Below, one piece after another: positions 7,433 to 14,547 of a stretch of DNA of 20,480 nt. Both the position numbers and the translations under genes were made by a program. The notes beneath the pieces were generated by a model, which was not told the DNA's origin, searched no databases, and was given only the letters and a program-made list of their open reading frames with translations. The stretch lies in contig CAJTSB010000031.1 in NCBI GenBank assembly GCA_910578825.1, positions 1 through 20,480 on the forward strand. Reading direction: 5' to 3'. Numbering within the stretch: position 1 is the stretch's first letter; every line of letters starts with the position of its first letter. The DNA is from an uncultured Lachnospiraceae bacterium (GTDB taxonomy: Bacteria; Bacillota; Clostridia; Lachnospirales; Lachnospiraceae).

Positions 7433-9160
7433 TCAAAGAAACTGGCAGGGGATTTCGAAACTTACACAGGTTTCCCGTCCGGGAACGCTTGTAATGGACA
7501 GGCGGCTTTCCTTTCCAAAGTAGAGTTCCAGGCGTGCATTGACATTCTTAAGCCCGACGGAATGTCCATCCGAAACAATGTCCGGTGTGTTGCCGGCGTT
7601 GTGCAGCATTTGGTTTAGCTGTGATAATTTTTCCGGGGAAATGCCTGTGCCGTTGTCTTTTATGCGAAACAGCAGGCGTTCTTCCTTTCTGTCAGCGCAA
7701 ATATGGATTGACAGCGTATGGCTGTTGTCTGAAATACCGTGAGAAATGGCGTTTTCAACGATGGGCTGGAGTGTGAACTTGGGCAGCAGTGCGGCCATAA
7801 GCTCCGCCGGAATGTCGCTGGTAAAAGATAGCTGCGGATAACGAAGTTTCTGGATGCGCAGGTAATTGTGGAGCTGCTCTAATTCCATGCGCACTTCCAC
7901 CAATGCGTCATTGGTAGAGATATTATAGCGGAAAATATTAGCGAAGGCCACCAGGCAGTCCGATTCCTCAAAATGTCCGTAAAGTTTCATTTTTGAAGAA
8001 AAAACCTCCATCGTATTGTAGATAAAATGAGGATTAATCTGATGCTGTAAGGCAATCAGACGACTCTCCTTGTTGGAGGTTTCTTTTAGGATATTCTGTC
8101 TGGACAGCTCCGCGGCCTGTGTGAGCAGCAGGTTAATACGTCGGCCGATATGGGAGATTTCGTTATTGCCGTTGACGGGAATGCGCGTGTTATAATTATT
8201 GCTGATGGATGCGTCCATGGCGGTAAGGCATTGGTTCATCTGCCGTTCCATCTGCCGCAGGCTGCGCAGGCAAAGGATGGCGGACAGGAGTGTGAACAGC
8301 CCCAGAATCAGCAGGAAAATGCCGATAAATTGCGCATAATTTGAATTTTTTGTGACGGTAATAATGGAGATCGGAAAATCTTCTGGATGGTTCCAGGTGA
8401 CGAGGTAGCCGTCGGTCTGAGACTGAGGTTGGCTGGTCGCGTAAATCATGGATAAAGTGTCTTTTGGCAGAATATCGCCGCTGAGGTTGACGATGCGGTG
8501 ATTTCCCGAAGAAATGACGGTTTCGTTGAGTTCGTTTTCAAACGACAGAAAATATTTTTCCGGAATGGAAAATACAATTAAACCGAGGAAATTTTTGCGG
8601 AAATCATATGCCTTGCGCAGGTAAACAAAGCATTTTTCCGTGGTAAACAGGTAGGGATTGGAAATACCTGCAAAGTCGGACTCGCAAAACCATTGTTCTA
8701 CCCGGCTGCTTTCCAGAAATCCTGCGACTGGCGTCTCCTCTGAAATGTCGGACAGATGATAAAATACATCCATGCTCATGGGAATGGCAGGGTTGTCCGC
8801 GTAAATATAAATATCGGAGCGGGGGTCTGCATTGATGGTGGCCTGGATATAGCTCTGGATGGAGGAAGTGTAATTGTCATAGTCCGTATCCATGGCGTAA
8901 CCGTTGTTTAAGAAATAGATCAGTTCATTGCTTGATAACAGCGACTGAGTGGTTCTGGTGGTAAATGCCAGGTTGTTATTGATATTTGTAATGATGGAAT
9001 TGGTTACCCGGTTGTTTAGCTCATATTTTGTGTCGGTATTATTTTGCTGGTTCAGATAGAAAAAGATACTGATGACAAGGACAATCGGGATCAAGGCGAG
9101 AATCAGGAGTTCCAGCAGAAGTTTCATATAAATTGAATCCCAAAAAGAATGTGTTTTCAT
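7433..9160 (-). CDS. YesM/LytS-type sensor histidine kinase
   Basis: A 575-residue membrane kinase of the carbohydrate-sensing YesM class. TM1 spans about residues 12-36, an extracellular Cache-like sensor about 37-273, TM2 about 276-298, and a HAMP linker follows to about 350. The His_kinase motif QHQINPHFIYN carries the phosphoacceptor His378, and the ATP-binding part shows QPIVENAISHG (N box, near 468) and DNGTGIS. The start at 9160 is set by AGGAGG at 9168-9173; extension to 9295 would overlap the response regulator and add unrelated sequence. Its partner is almost certainly the AraC-type regulator 67 bp away, although the two genes are divergent rather than co-directional. The ligand is unknown; a galactan-derived oligosaccharide is a guess from the neighbours. 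Confidence 0.93.
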   Translation of the reverse strand: MKTHSFWDSIYMKLLLELLILALIPIVLVISIFFYLNQQNNTDTKYELNNRVTNSIITNINNNLAFTTRTTQSLLSSNELIYFLNNGYAMDTDYDNYTSSIQSYIQATINADPRSDIYIYADNPAIPMSMDVFYHLSDISEETPVAGFLESSRVEQWFCESDFAGISNPYLFTTEKCFVYLRKAYDFRKNFLGLIVFSIPEKYFLSFENELNETVISSGNHRIVNLSGDILPKDTLSMIYATSQPQSQTDGYLVTWNHPEDFPISIITVTKNSNYAQFIGIFLLILGLFTLLSAILCLRSLRQMERQMNQCLTAMDASISNNYNTRIPVNGNNEISHIGRRINLLLTQAAELSRQNILKETSNKESRLIALQHQINPHFIYNTMEVFSSKMKLYGHFEESDCLVAFANIFRYNISTNDALVEVRMELEQLHNYLRIQKLRYPQLSFTSDIPAELMAALLPKFTLQPIVENAISHGISDNSHTLSIHICADRKEERLLFRIKDNGTGISPEKLSQLNQMLHNAGNTPDIVSDGHSVGLKNVNARLELYFGKESRLSITSVPGRETCVSFEIPCQFL

Positions 9161-9189
9161 AGCCGTTCCTCCTATGCTCCTGTTTTTGC

Positions 9190-9206
9190 TGATATAAATT
9201 ATATCA
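9190..9206. promoter_or_regulatory. 17-bp palindrome in the kinase/regulator divergent intergenic region
   Basis: TGATATAA and TTATATCA flank a single central A, giving a perfect 8-bp inverted repeat. It lies between the kinase ribosome site (9168-9173) and the regulator ribosome site (9214-9219) and contains -10-like TATA sequences in both directions. It is a candidate autoregulatory operator or shared promoter core. Confidence 0.45.
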
Positions 9207-9227
9207 AAAACCGAAAGGATAGAAAAG

Positions 9228-10004
9228 ATGAAAGTATTGATTGTTGATGATGAAACGCTCATCTGTGAAAGTATTGGAGCGGATTTTAAGCGCATGGAGC
9301 ACCCGTGGGAATATGAAGTGTTTCTTGCACAGTCGGTGGCGGAAGCACAGAAAATCTATTACCGTGAAGAACCGGATTTTGTAATCACCGACATCAATAT
9401 GCCGGGTGGTTCCGGACTGATCCTGGTGTCTGAAATTCATAAGGAGAATCCGGGCTGCGCCCTTTTGGTACTCAGCGCGTACGATGATTTTGAATATGTG
9501 AGGAACGCGTTTAAGATGGGCGCATGGGATTACATTTTAAAACCGGTCGCGTTTTCGGAACTGGAAAAATGTGTGGGAAAACTTGCCCGTAAAATGATGG
9601 CGGAAAGGAACGATTCCTCTCTGGAAGGAAATGCAGATGCAGAGGAAGGAAACAGCGTATTTCGGATGGAAGACACGGTTGCATATATGCGTGAGCATGT
9701 GGGAGAAAAACTGAGCGCATCGGAGATGGCGCGAAAAATGGCGGTCAGTTACAGCAGTTTTGGAAAACTGTTCCGTGAATATACGGGAATGTCATTTTCC
9801 GCCTGGCTGCTTGAAACCCGCATGGAATGTGCGAAGAATTATCTGGATAATTCCCGCATGAAAATCAAACAGGTGGCCTCTAAGGTTGGCTATCGGGAAA
9901 ACCCACAGCATTTTTCCAGGGATTTTACCAGACAGGTAGGGATGTCGCCAAAGGAGTACCGTGCAAAGAAATTTGTGGAGCCAAAAAAAGAGCAGCCGCA
10001 ATAG
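9228..10004 (+). CDS. YesN-type response regulator with AraC DNA-binding domain
   Basis: A 258-residue regulator. The N-terminal receiver (1-120) has the acidic pair in VDDE, phosphoacceptor Asp55 in VITDINMP, the switch region VLSAYDDFEY and the conserved Lys in YILKPV. The C-terminal AraC/XylS double helix-turn-helix (about 150-250) shows KLSASEMARKMAVSYSSFGKLF and QVASKVGYRENPQHFSRDF. It should bind promoters of sugar-use genes when phosphorylated by the divergent YesM-type kinase. It lacks the long middle domain found in many YesN proteins of about 500 residues. ATG 9228 follows AAAGGA at 9214-9219. Its last codons overlap the terminator of the opposing gene. Confidence 0.94.
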   Translation: MKVLIVDDETLICESIGADFKRMEHPWEYEVFLAQSVAEAQKIYYREEPDFVITDINMPGGSGLILVSEIHKENPGCALLVLSAYDDFEYVRNAFKMGAWDYILKPVAFSELEKCVGKLARKMMAERNDSSLEGNADAEEGNSVFRMEDTVAYMREHVGEKLSASEMARKMAVSYSSFGKLFREYTGMSFSAWLLETRMECAKNYLDNSRMKIKQVASKVGYRENPQHFSRDFTRQVGMSPKEYRAKKFVEPKKEQPQ

Positions 10005-10021
10005 GAATTTGCAACTGCTCT
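9983..10021 (-). terminator. intrinsic terminator of the small membrane-protein gene
   Basis: Read on the - strand, a 7-bp stem (10015-10021 with 9989-9995) with an additional internal four-pair helix (GCAA/TTGC) is followed by seven U residues (9983-9989 on the + strand are A). It lies 17 bases downstream of the - strand gene and overlaps the last codons and stop of the AraC-type regulator. It has no T-run in the + direction. Confidence 0.75.
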
Positions 10022-10037
10022 AAATATGTGTTCTGTG

Positions 10038-10499
10038 TTATTTCATGCCGCGCTGTCTTTTGATTTCATCGAATTTCTGCCAGAATTTTGATTTTTTGGG
10101 AGCTTGTTCTATGGAACCGCGCATTCCTTTTACTTTTGTGATATAAAGACCGCTGACAACGGCTTTTACCTCTTTCTTAGTGGGAATACTGTCGAAAATA
10201 GCGCCATCACAGATAAACGTCATAATTTTGGGTCCTACCTTCGCCTTGACAATAGGCATCTTGGAATGACGCATAAATTTGGGCGTCTGCTCCAGAATTG
10301 CGGCGGGTAATCCCGAATCCTTTAGTTTCATACGTTTCTTATCAATCACAAGCATTGATATAGACTGTGCGGCAGCGGCAATCTGTGCCTCCTGCTCTTC
10401 TTTTTTCTTTTGTGATTTCCTGCCAAGTATGTAAAGTGCAATAACTGCAGCCACAAGAATGACGAGAATTACAATCAAAACGATATGCCATGTTTGCAA
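10038..10499 (-). CDS. small single-span membrane protein of unknown function
   Basis: A 153-residue protein with one N-terminal transmembrane helix (about residues 5-27, rich in Ile, Val and Leu), a charged KKKEEQEAQ linker that may be helical, and a soluble basic domain with repeated YITKVKG/IMTFICDG-like strands. I do not recognise a named domain; it resembles conserved Clostridial hypothetical proteins. The start is set by AAAGGAGGG (10509-10517), nine bases before TTG 10499. An ATG at 10541 would put that ribosome site inside the coding sequence, so TTG initiation is preferred. It has an extended -10 promoter at 10557-10585 and its own terminator. Confidence 0.75.
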   Translation of the reverse strand: MQTWHIVLIVILVILVAAVIALYILGRKSQKKKEEQEAQIAAAAQSISMLVIDKKRMKLKDSGLPAAILEQTPKFMRHSKMPIVKAKVGPKIMTFICDGAIFDSIPTKKEVKAVVSGLYITKVKGMRGSIEQAPKKSKFWQKFDEIKRQRGMK

Positions 10500-10556
10500 T
10501 GTGAAAAACCCTCCTTTGAAATATTTTACTTGCCGGTGCATGAACCGCCACTCAGC

Positions 10557-10585
10557 ATTATATCATTGCTTCCGGTAAAAATCAA
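10557..10585 (-). promoter_or_regulatory. promoter of the small membrane-protein gene
   Basis: On the - strand TTGATT (10580-10585) and a perfect TATAAT (10557-10562) are separated by 17 nt, with the extended TG immediately upstream of the -10 box. Its -35 box sits inside the spacer of the opposing promoter. Confidence 0.7.
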
Positions 10586-10594
10586 TGCTATAAT
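10566..10594 (+). promoter_or_regulatory. promoter of the two-receiver regulator / hybrid kinase transcript
   Basis: TTGCTT (10566-10571) and a perfect TATAAT (10589-10594) are separated by 17 nt. Transcription would begin near 10600-10602, so the structured element at 10600 would be the extreme 5' end of the RNA. The -10 lies in an imperfect inverted repeat, GCTAT...ATAGC, at 10587-10601. Confidence 0.7.
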
Positions 10595-10599
10595 TAATA

Positions 10600-10660
10600 G
10601 CATGAGGAGGGGCCCAGCGAAGCTGGGAGGAGCCCTGATGCTTGTCGAACAGTCAGAGGG
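10600..10660 (+). ncRNA. structured leader element, copy A (candidate cis-regulatory RNA)
   Basis: The core helix CCCAGC (10613-10618) / GCTGGG (10622-10627) has a GAA triloop and is preceded by GAGGAGGG and followed by AGGAGCCCTG. An outer stem GCAT (10600-10603) / ATGC (10638-10641) encloses it. The core matches copy B at 14455-14498 at roughly 80% of positions, while the outer stem differs in sequence but still pairs. A competing hairpin can form between CCCTGA (10633-10638) and TCAG-A-GG (10653-10659), which would disrupt the outer stem. I cannot match it to a known riboswitch class. It ends 35 nt before the regulator start codon. Confidence 0.6.
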
Positions 10661-10695
10661 GTAGATTCTACATTATGAATTTAAGGAGGAGCGTT

Positions 10696-11541
10696 ATGAG
10701 ATACAAGGTTCTGGTAACGGGGAGAAATGATTCAGCAATCACAGCGTTTTTTGAGCAGATTACGGATGACTTTTTTGTTTTAAGTTCTTCGACGCGTTAT
10801 GAAGATATCGTGGGACATATAGATTATTTTGCACCGCATGTTTTTGTATACTGTCTTTACAATGAAGCGAGGGACAGTATTGTTCAGATGTTAAGCATCA
10901 ATTCCAGACTTATGCGGTCTAACATTCCCTGTGTTATCCTTGGCTCTAAGGAAGACTGTGACGAGTTTGAGCGGATTGCAGTCAATGTTGCAAGTCTGGT
11001 GTTACATAGACCGCTTTCTGCAACCGCCATCAAGGAGAAGATTCTGGATTTCATGCAGAAAAAAAGAATTAAGGGTTCTGACGACGAGGATATCGACTGT
11101 GCAGGGCCAGATGAACTTATGGGTATGCAGGAGCCCGATGCGCAATCAGAAGAAACAAAGGAGACAGAGCCGATTCCGCATAAGAAACATGTCCTGGTGG
11201 TGGATGACAACCCTATGATGCTCAAACTTATCAACGAACATCTCCATGAGAAATATGATGTGGCGACGGCTGTCAGCGGCAGGGTTGCCCTGAAATTCCT
11301 GGAGCGAAGAACGACAGACTTAATCTTGCTGGATTATCTGATGCCGGAGGAAAATGGACTTTCCATTCTGGAAAAACTGAGGGAGAAAGATGCGACGAAG
11401 GATATACCCGTGATTTTCCTTACCGGTGTTACGGAGCGCAAAAAGATTAAAGAAGCCCTTGTTTTAAAACCGCAGGGATATTTGTTAAAACCGGTTGACC
11501 GTGATAAGCTTCTGGAAGAGATTGCGAAACTTATCGGATAA
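10696..11541 (+). CDS. two-receiver response regulator without output domain
   Basis: A 281-residue protein. The N-terminal half (1-120) has the alpha/beta pattern of a receiver but lacks the acidic pair and phosphoacceptor, so it looks like a pseudoreceiver. An acidic, low-complexity linker (about 125-162) leads to a CheY-like receiver with VLVVDDN, phosphoacceptor Asp213 in LILLDYLMP, FLTGV and Lys265 in LLKPV. There is no DNA-binding or enzymatic output domain, so it probably acts by protein contact or as a phosphorelay intermediate. ATG 10696 follows AAGGAGGA at 10683-10690; in-frame codons back to 10642 lie inside the structured leader. The hybrid kinase begins 78 bp downstream, probably in the same transcript. 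Confidence 0.88.
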   Translation: MRYKVLVTGRNDSAITAFFEQITDDFFVLSSSTRYEDIVGHIDYFAPHVFVYCLYNEARDSIVQMLSINSRLMRSNIPCVILGSKEDCDEFERIAVNVASLVLHRPLSATAIKEKILDFMQKKRIKGSDDEDIDCAGPDELMGMQEPDAQSEETKETEPIPHKKHVLVVDDNPMMLKLINEHLHEKYDVATAVSGRVALKFLERRTTDLILLDYLMPEENGLSILEKLREKDATKDIPVIFLTGVTERKKIKEALVLKPQGYLLKPVDRDKLLEEIAKLIG

Positions 11542-11619
11542 TTAACAGCGACTGCAGTGTTTTTGACAGGAAGTAAGTAAACATTGAACCGGCATGTGAC
11601 AGGGGGTGGAGGCGTGGGC

Positions 11620-14313
11620 ATGGAATATAAAGAACTGAAATTGACGGATTTAATTGACAAGGAGATTTTACAGAAGATACAGGACGGATTTTCGGATATG
11701 AGCGGGATGGCGGCGATTACCACAGAAACAAATGGCAGGCCGGTTACGACGGGCAGTCATTTTTCTGATTTCTGTATGAAATATACAAGAGGTTCTGCGC
11801 TTGGATGTGTGCGTTGCGAACAATGCGACAGCCAGGGGGCGAACCTTGCGTTGGAACGCGGTGAATCTGTCGTTTATTTCTGCCATGCGGGACTTATGGA
11901 TTTTGCAGCGCCAATCATGGCGGACGATAAAATGGTAGGCTGTTTTATCGGCGGTCAGGTACTTACCGAATCTCCCGACCTTGCCCAGGTAAGAAAGATT
12001 GCGGCGGAAATAGGCGTGGAGGAAGAAGAGTATGTGGAGGCCGTAAAAAAGGTAACTATCAAAGAGCAGAAGACGATTGACAGCGCGGCTAAATTCCTGC
12101 ATTTAATTGCCGATGTCTTGTCGGAGATGGCATATCATAAATATCTCGTTTTTCAGGCAAACAGGGAACTGGAACGTTCGTCTCATATGAAGTCTGATTT
12201 CCTTGCCAATATGAGCCATGAAATCCGTACGCCCATGAATGCGGTTATCGGTATGGCGGAGATGGCGCTTAGGGAAGAGCTGCCTCCTGCGGCAAAGAAT
12301 TACATCAATCAGATTAAGGATGCCGGGAAATCGCTGCTGACGATTATCAATGACATTCTTGACTTCTCTAAAATAGAGTCCGGGAAAATGGATATCATTG
12401 AGAGCGAGTACGAGTTGATGTCGATGGTGTATGATGTTGCCAATATCGTGCTGGCAAGGCTGAAAGAAAAGGATGTGGAGCTGATTGTTGATATTGTGCC
12501 GGATTTGCCGAGCAAGCTGCGGGGCGACAATCTCAGGATCAAACAGATTCTTTTAAATCTTACGAATAATGCGGCGAAGTTTACGGCAGAGGGAAAGATT
12601 GTTCTCAAAGTAGATTATGTGCGGACGTCTTCGGAGCAGCTTGATTTGCGTATTTCCGTGGAGGATACTGGAATAGGCGTTAAAAAAGAGGATCTTGGCA
12701 AATTATTTCAATCTTTTCAGCAGGTGGACAGCAAGAGAAACCGCAACATTGAAGGCACGGGGCTTGGTCTGGCGATTGCCAGAAGGCTTCTGAAACTGAT
12801 GGATGGGGATATCGGGGTGGAGAGCGAGTATGGGAAAGGCAGCCGTTTCTCCTTTGTACTCCCTCAGAAAATTGTCAATGAAACCCCGGGCATTGTGATC
12901 AATGAGCCGGATTCCGTTTTGGTGGCGGGTTTGATGTCCAATCCCTATGTATGGGAACAGTTTTGTTCGGACGCCGGACGTCTGGGGGTAGAATGTGTGC
13001 GTGTTGTCTCAGCCAAGGAGTTTGACCTTCTTCCGGGCAATAAGAGGAATTTCCTTTTTATAGAATACCCCATGTTCACAGAGCTCGTTGAAGGGTATGT
13101 GCGAAGCCATCCGCAGGTGACGGCAGTCTTGTTGATTGGTTTCTACGATCATGTGGAGTATCATATTCCCAATCTGCTCGTGGTAAAAAAACCGTTGTTC
13201 GCGCTGAGTATCGCATTAATTCTGAATGGCCGGCAGATTCATTTTGAAGAGGATGAGGAGGAGAATGAATATGATTTCATTGCTCCGGATGCACATGTGT
13301 TGATTGTTGATGATAACGCAGTCAATTTAACTGTGGCGGAAGGACTTTTGGAGCCCTTGAAAATGCAGATAGATACGGTGACCAGCGGGCAGGCGGCAAT
13401 CGGAAAAATAGCGAATTTTCATTATGACATCGTATTTATGGATCACATGATGCCGGAATTGGACGGTGTGGAGACTACGCATATTATCCGGCGTTTTCAT
13501 TCTGAATATAATGACGTTCCCATTATCGCGCTTACAGCCAATGCCGTGGAGGGCACGAAAGAGATGTTCTGTCGGGAGGGTATGAATGATTTTATTGGCA
13601 AACCGATTGAAATTCGTATTCTGGTAGATAAGGTGAGACAGTGGCTTCCGGTAGAAAAAATCCAGAAGGTCAAAATGCCCTATCATCTGTCGGAGACGGA
13701 CGGAGAGCCGAAACGCCTGGAGCCGATTGCGGTCGGGGATCTGGATGTGGAAACTGCAATGAAATTTTTTGTCTATGAGGATTTATTCTGGAAGACATTG
13801 AAAGTATATTATCGCAGTATCGAGAAAAAGGCTCAGACAATCAGAGACATGGTAGAGCGAAAAGACTGGACTGGATATACGATAGAGGTTCATGCACTTA
13901 AAAGTTCTTCCAAGCAGATTGGAGCCATATCGTTGTCTGAGAAAGCTGCCGCAATGGAGAAGGCAGGAAATGCAAGGGATTCTGTTGCCATTCGGGAAGG
14001 AACGGAGGAAATGCTGTGTCAGTATCTGGAATATCTTACGGTGCTGGAGCCTTTCTGTGCGGAGGAAGAAGAGGACGAAGCGCAGAAGAAACAGATTTCA
14101 AAAGAGATTTTGACAGGCTGTTTTGAGCGCTTGTCGGCGGCGATAGAAGATCTGGACATGGATCAGGTGGAAGAGGTTATGGAAGAAATGAAACATTATC
14201 GTTATGAAAGCGGGCAGATAGAATTCTTCCGGCAGTTGAAAGAGGCTGTGGAGGAATTTGACGTTGACAGATGTGAAGAAATATTAGAAAACTGGAGGAT
14301 ATTGTCAGGATAA
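11620..14313 (+). CDS. PocR-domain hybrid sensor histidine kinase with receiver and HPt
   Basis: An 897-residue phosphorelay kinase without obvious transmembrane segments, so probably cytoplasmic. The PocR sensory domain (about 8-170) has the cysteine cluster Cys63, Cys66 and Cys69, with Cys52 and Cys88 nearby. HisKA carries His200 in NMSHEIRTPMN; the HATPase shows NLTNNAAKF, VEDTGIG and GTGLGLAI. A degenerate receiver-like segment (about 430-545) lacks the active site. A true receiver follows, with VLIVDDN and Asp608 in IVFMDHMMPELDG, then an HPt domain with His758 in HALKSSS, and an acidic helical tail (about 830-897). ATG 11620 follows GGAGG at 11608-11612; the frame is open back to TTG 11584 but without a ribosome site. 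The probable relay is His200-Asp608-His758 and then the neighbouring regulator (Asp213). The ligand is unknown; PocR domains are linked to small hydrocarbon-derivative sensing. Confidence 0.94.
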   Translation: MEYKELKLTDLIDKEILQKIQDGFSDMSGMAAITTETNGRPVTTGSHFSDFCMKYTRGSALGCVRCEQCDSQGANLALERGESVVYFCHAGLMDFAAPIMADDKMVGCFIGGQVLTESPDLAQVRKIAAEIGVEEEEYVEAVKKVTIKEQKTIDSAAKFLHLIADVLSEMAYHKYLVFQANRELERSSHMKSDFLANMSHEIRTPMNAVIGMAEMALREELPPAAKNYINQIKDAGKSLLTIINDILDFSKIESGKMDIIESEYELMSMVYDVANIVLARLKEKDVELIVDIVPDLPSKLRGDNLRIKQILLNLTNNAAKFTAEGKIVLKVDYVRTSSEQLDLRISVEDTGIGVKKEDLGKLFQSFQQVDSKRNRNIEGTGLGLAIARRLLKLMDGDIGVESEYGKGSRFSFVLPQKIVNETPGIVINEPDSVLVAGLMSNPYVWEQFCSDAGRLGVECVRVVSAKEFDLLPGNKRNFLFIEYPMFTELVEGYVRSHPQVTAVLLIGFYDHVEYHIPNLLVVKKPLFALSIALILNGRQIHFEEDEEENEYDFIAPDAHVLIVDDNAVNLTVAEGLLEPLKMQIDTVTSGQAAIGKIANFHYDIVFMDHMMPELDGVETTHIIRRFHSEYNDVPIIALTANAVEGTKEMFCREGMNDFIGKPIEIRILVDKVRQWLPVEKIQKVKMPYHLSETDGEPKRLEPIAVGDLDVETAMKFFVYEDLFWKTLKVYYRSIEKKAQTIRDMVERKDWTGYTIEVHALKSSSKQIGAISLSEKAAAMEKAGNARDSVAIREGTEEMLCQYLEYLTVLEPFCAEEEEDEAQKKQISKEILTGCFERLSAAIEDLDMDQVEEVMEEMKHYRYESGQIEFFRQLKEAVEEFDVDRCEEILENWRILSG

Positions 14314-14330
14314 AATAAATATCGGGCGTT

Positions 14331-14364
14331 TTATAATTGCAGCAGATCTGCTCCGGTTATAATT
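14331..14364. repeat. 8-bp direct repeat flanking a 12-bp palindrome
   Basis: TTATAATT occurs at 14331-14338 and 14357-14364, and the perfect palindrome AGCAGATCTGCT (14341-14352) lies between. It starts 18 bp after the hybrid kinase stop. The palindrome may act as a weak termination hairpin, but no T-run follows directly. An operator is also possible. Confidence 0.35.
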
Positions 14365-14430
14365 CCAGCCAGAGTTAAAAAAGATTTAATAATTTTATCC
14401 GCAAATTTTTATATGTTTTTTATATTTTTC

Positions 14431-14439
14431 TGATACGAT
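14431..14439 (+). promoter_or_regulatory. candidate extended -10 promoter for the alarmone synthetase
   Basis: TGATACGAT fits an extended -10 box (TGn followed by TACGAT) in an AT-rich region; no clear -35 box is present. Transcription would start near 14446, just upstream of the structured element at 14455. Confidence 0.4.
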
Positions 14440-14454
14440 ATTGTGTGAGGATAT

Positions 14455-14516
14455 GACCTGAGGGGGGACCCAGCGCAGCTGGGGAGAGACCTGAGGTCTC
14501 TTATCGGTTCCGATAA
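14455..14516 (+). ncRNA. structured leader element, copy B (candidate cis-regulatory RNA)
   Basis: Copy B has the same core as copy A: CCCAGC (14469-14474), GCA triloop, GCTGGG (14478-14483), preceded by GAGGGGGG and followed by GAGAGACCTG. Its outer stem is GACCT (14455-14459) / AGGTC (14494-14498), a different sequence from copy A with pairing kept. GAGACC (14486-14491) can instead pair with GGTCTC (14495-14500) around a TGA loop, so two exclusive folds compete for the same strand. A further hairpin, TTATCG/CGATAA (14501-14516), lies before the synthetase ribosome site. The layout suggests a switch, but this is inference. Confidence 0.6.
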
Positions 14517-14547
14517 AGTAAATTGCAACCGGGAGGAAAGATATATA

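Noticed and set aside
10635..10654. Hammerhead-ribozyme-like pieces (CTGATG, CGAAC, GTC) in leader copy A
   Set aside because: The conserved A after CTGATG and one A of CGAAAC are missing, the spacing leaves no proper stem II, and copy B has nothing similar at this place.
11545..11565. ACTGCAGT palindrome plus T-run after the two-receiver regulator as a terminator
   Set aside because: Four-pair stem with no loop; too weak, and the kinase gene 78 bp on looks co-transcribed.
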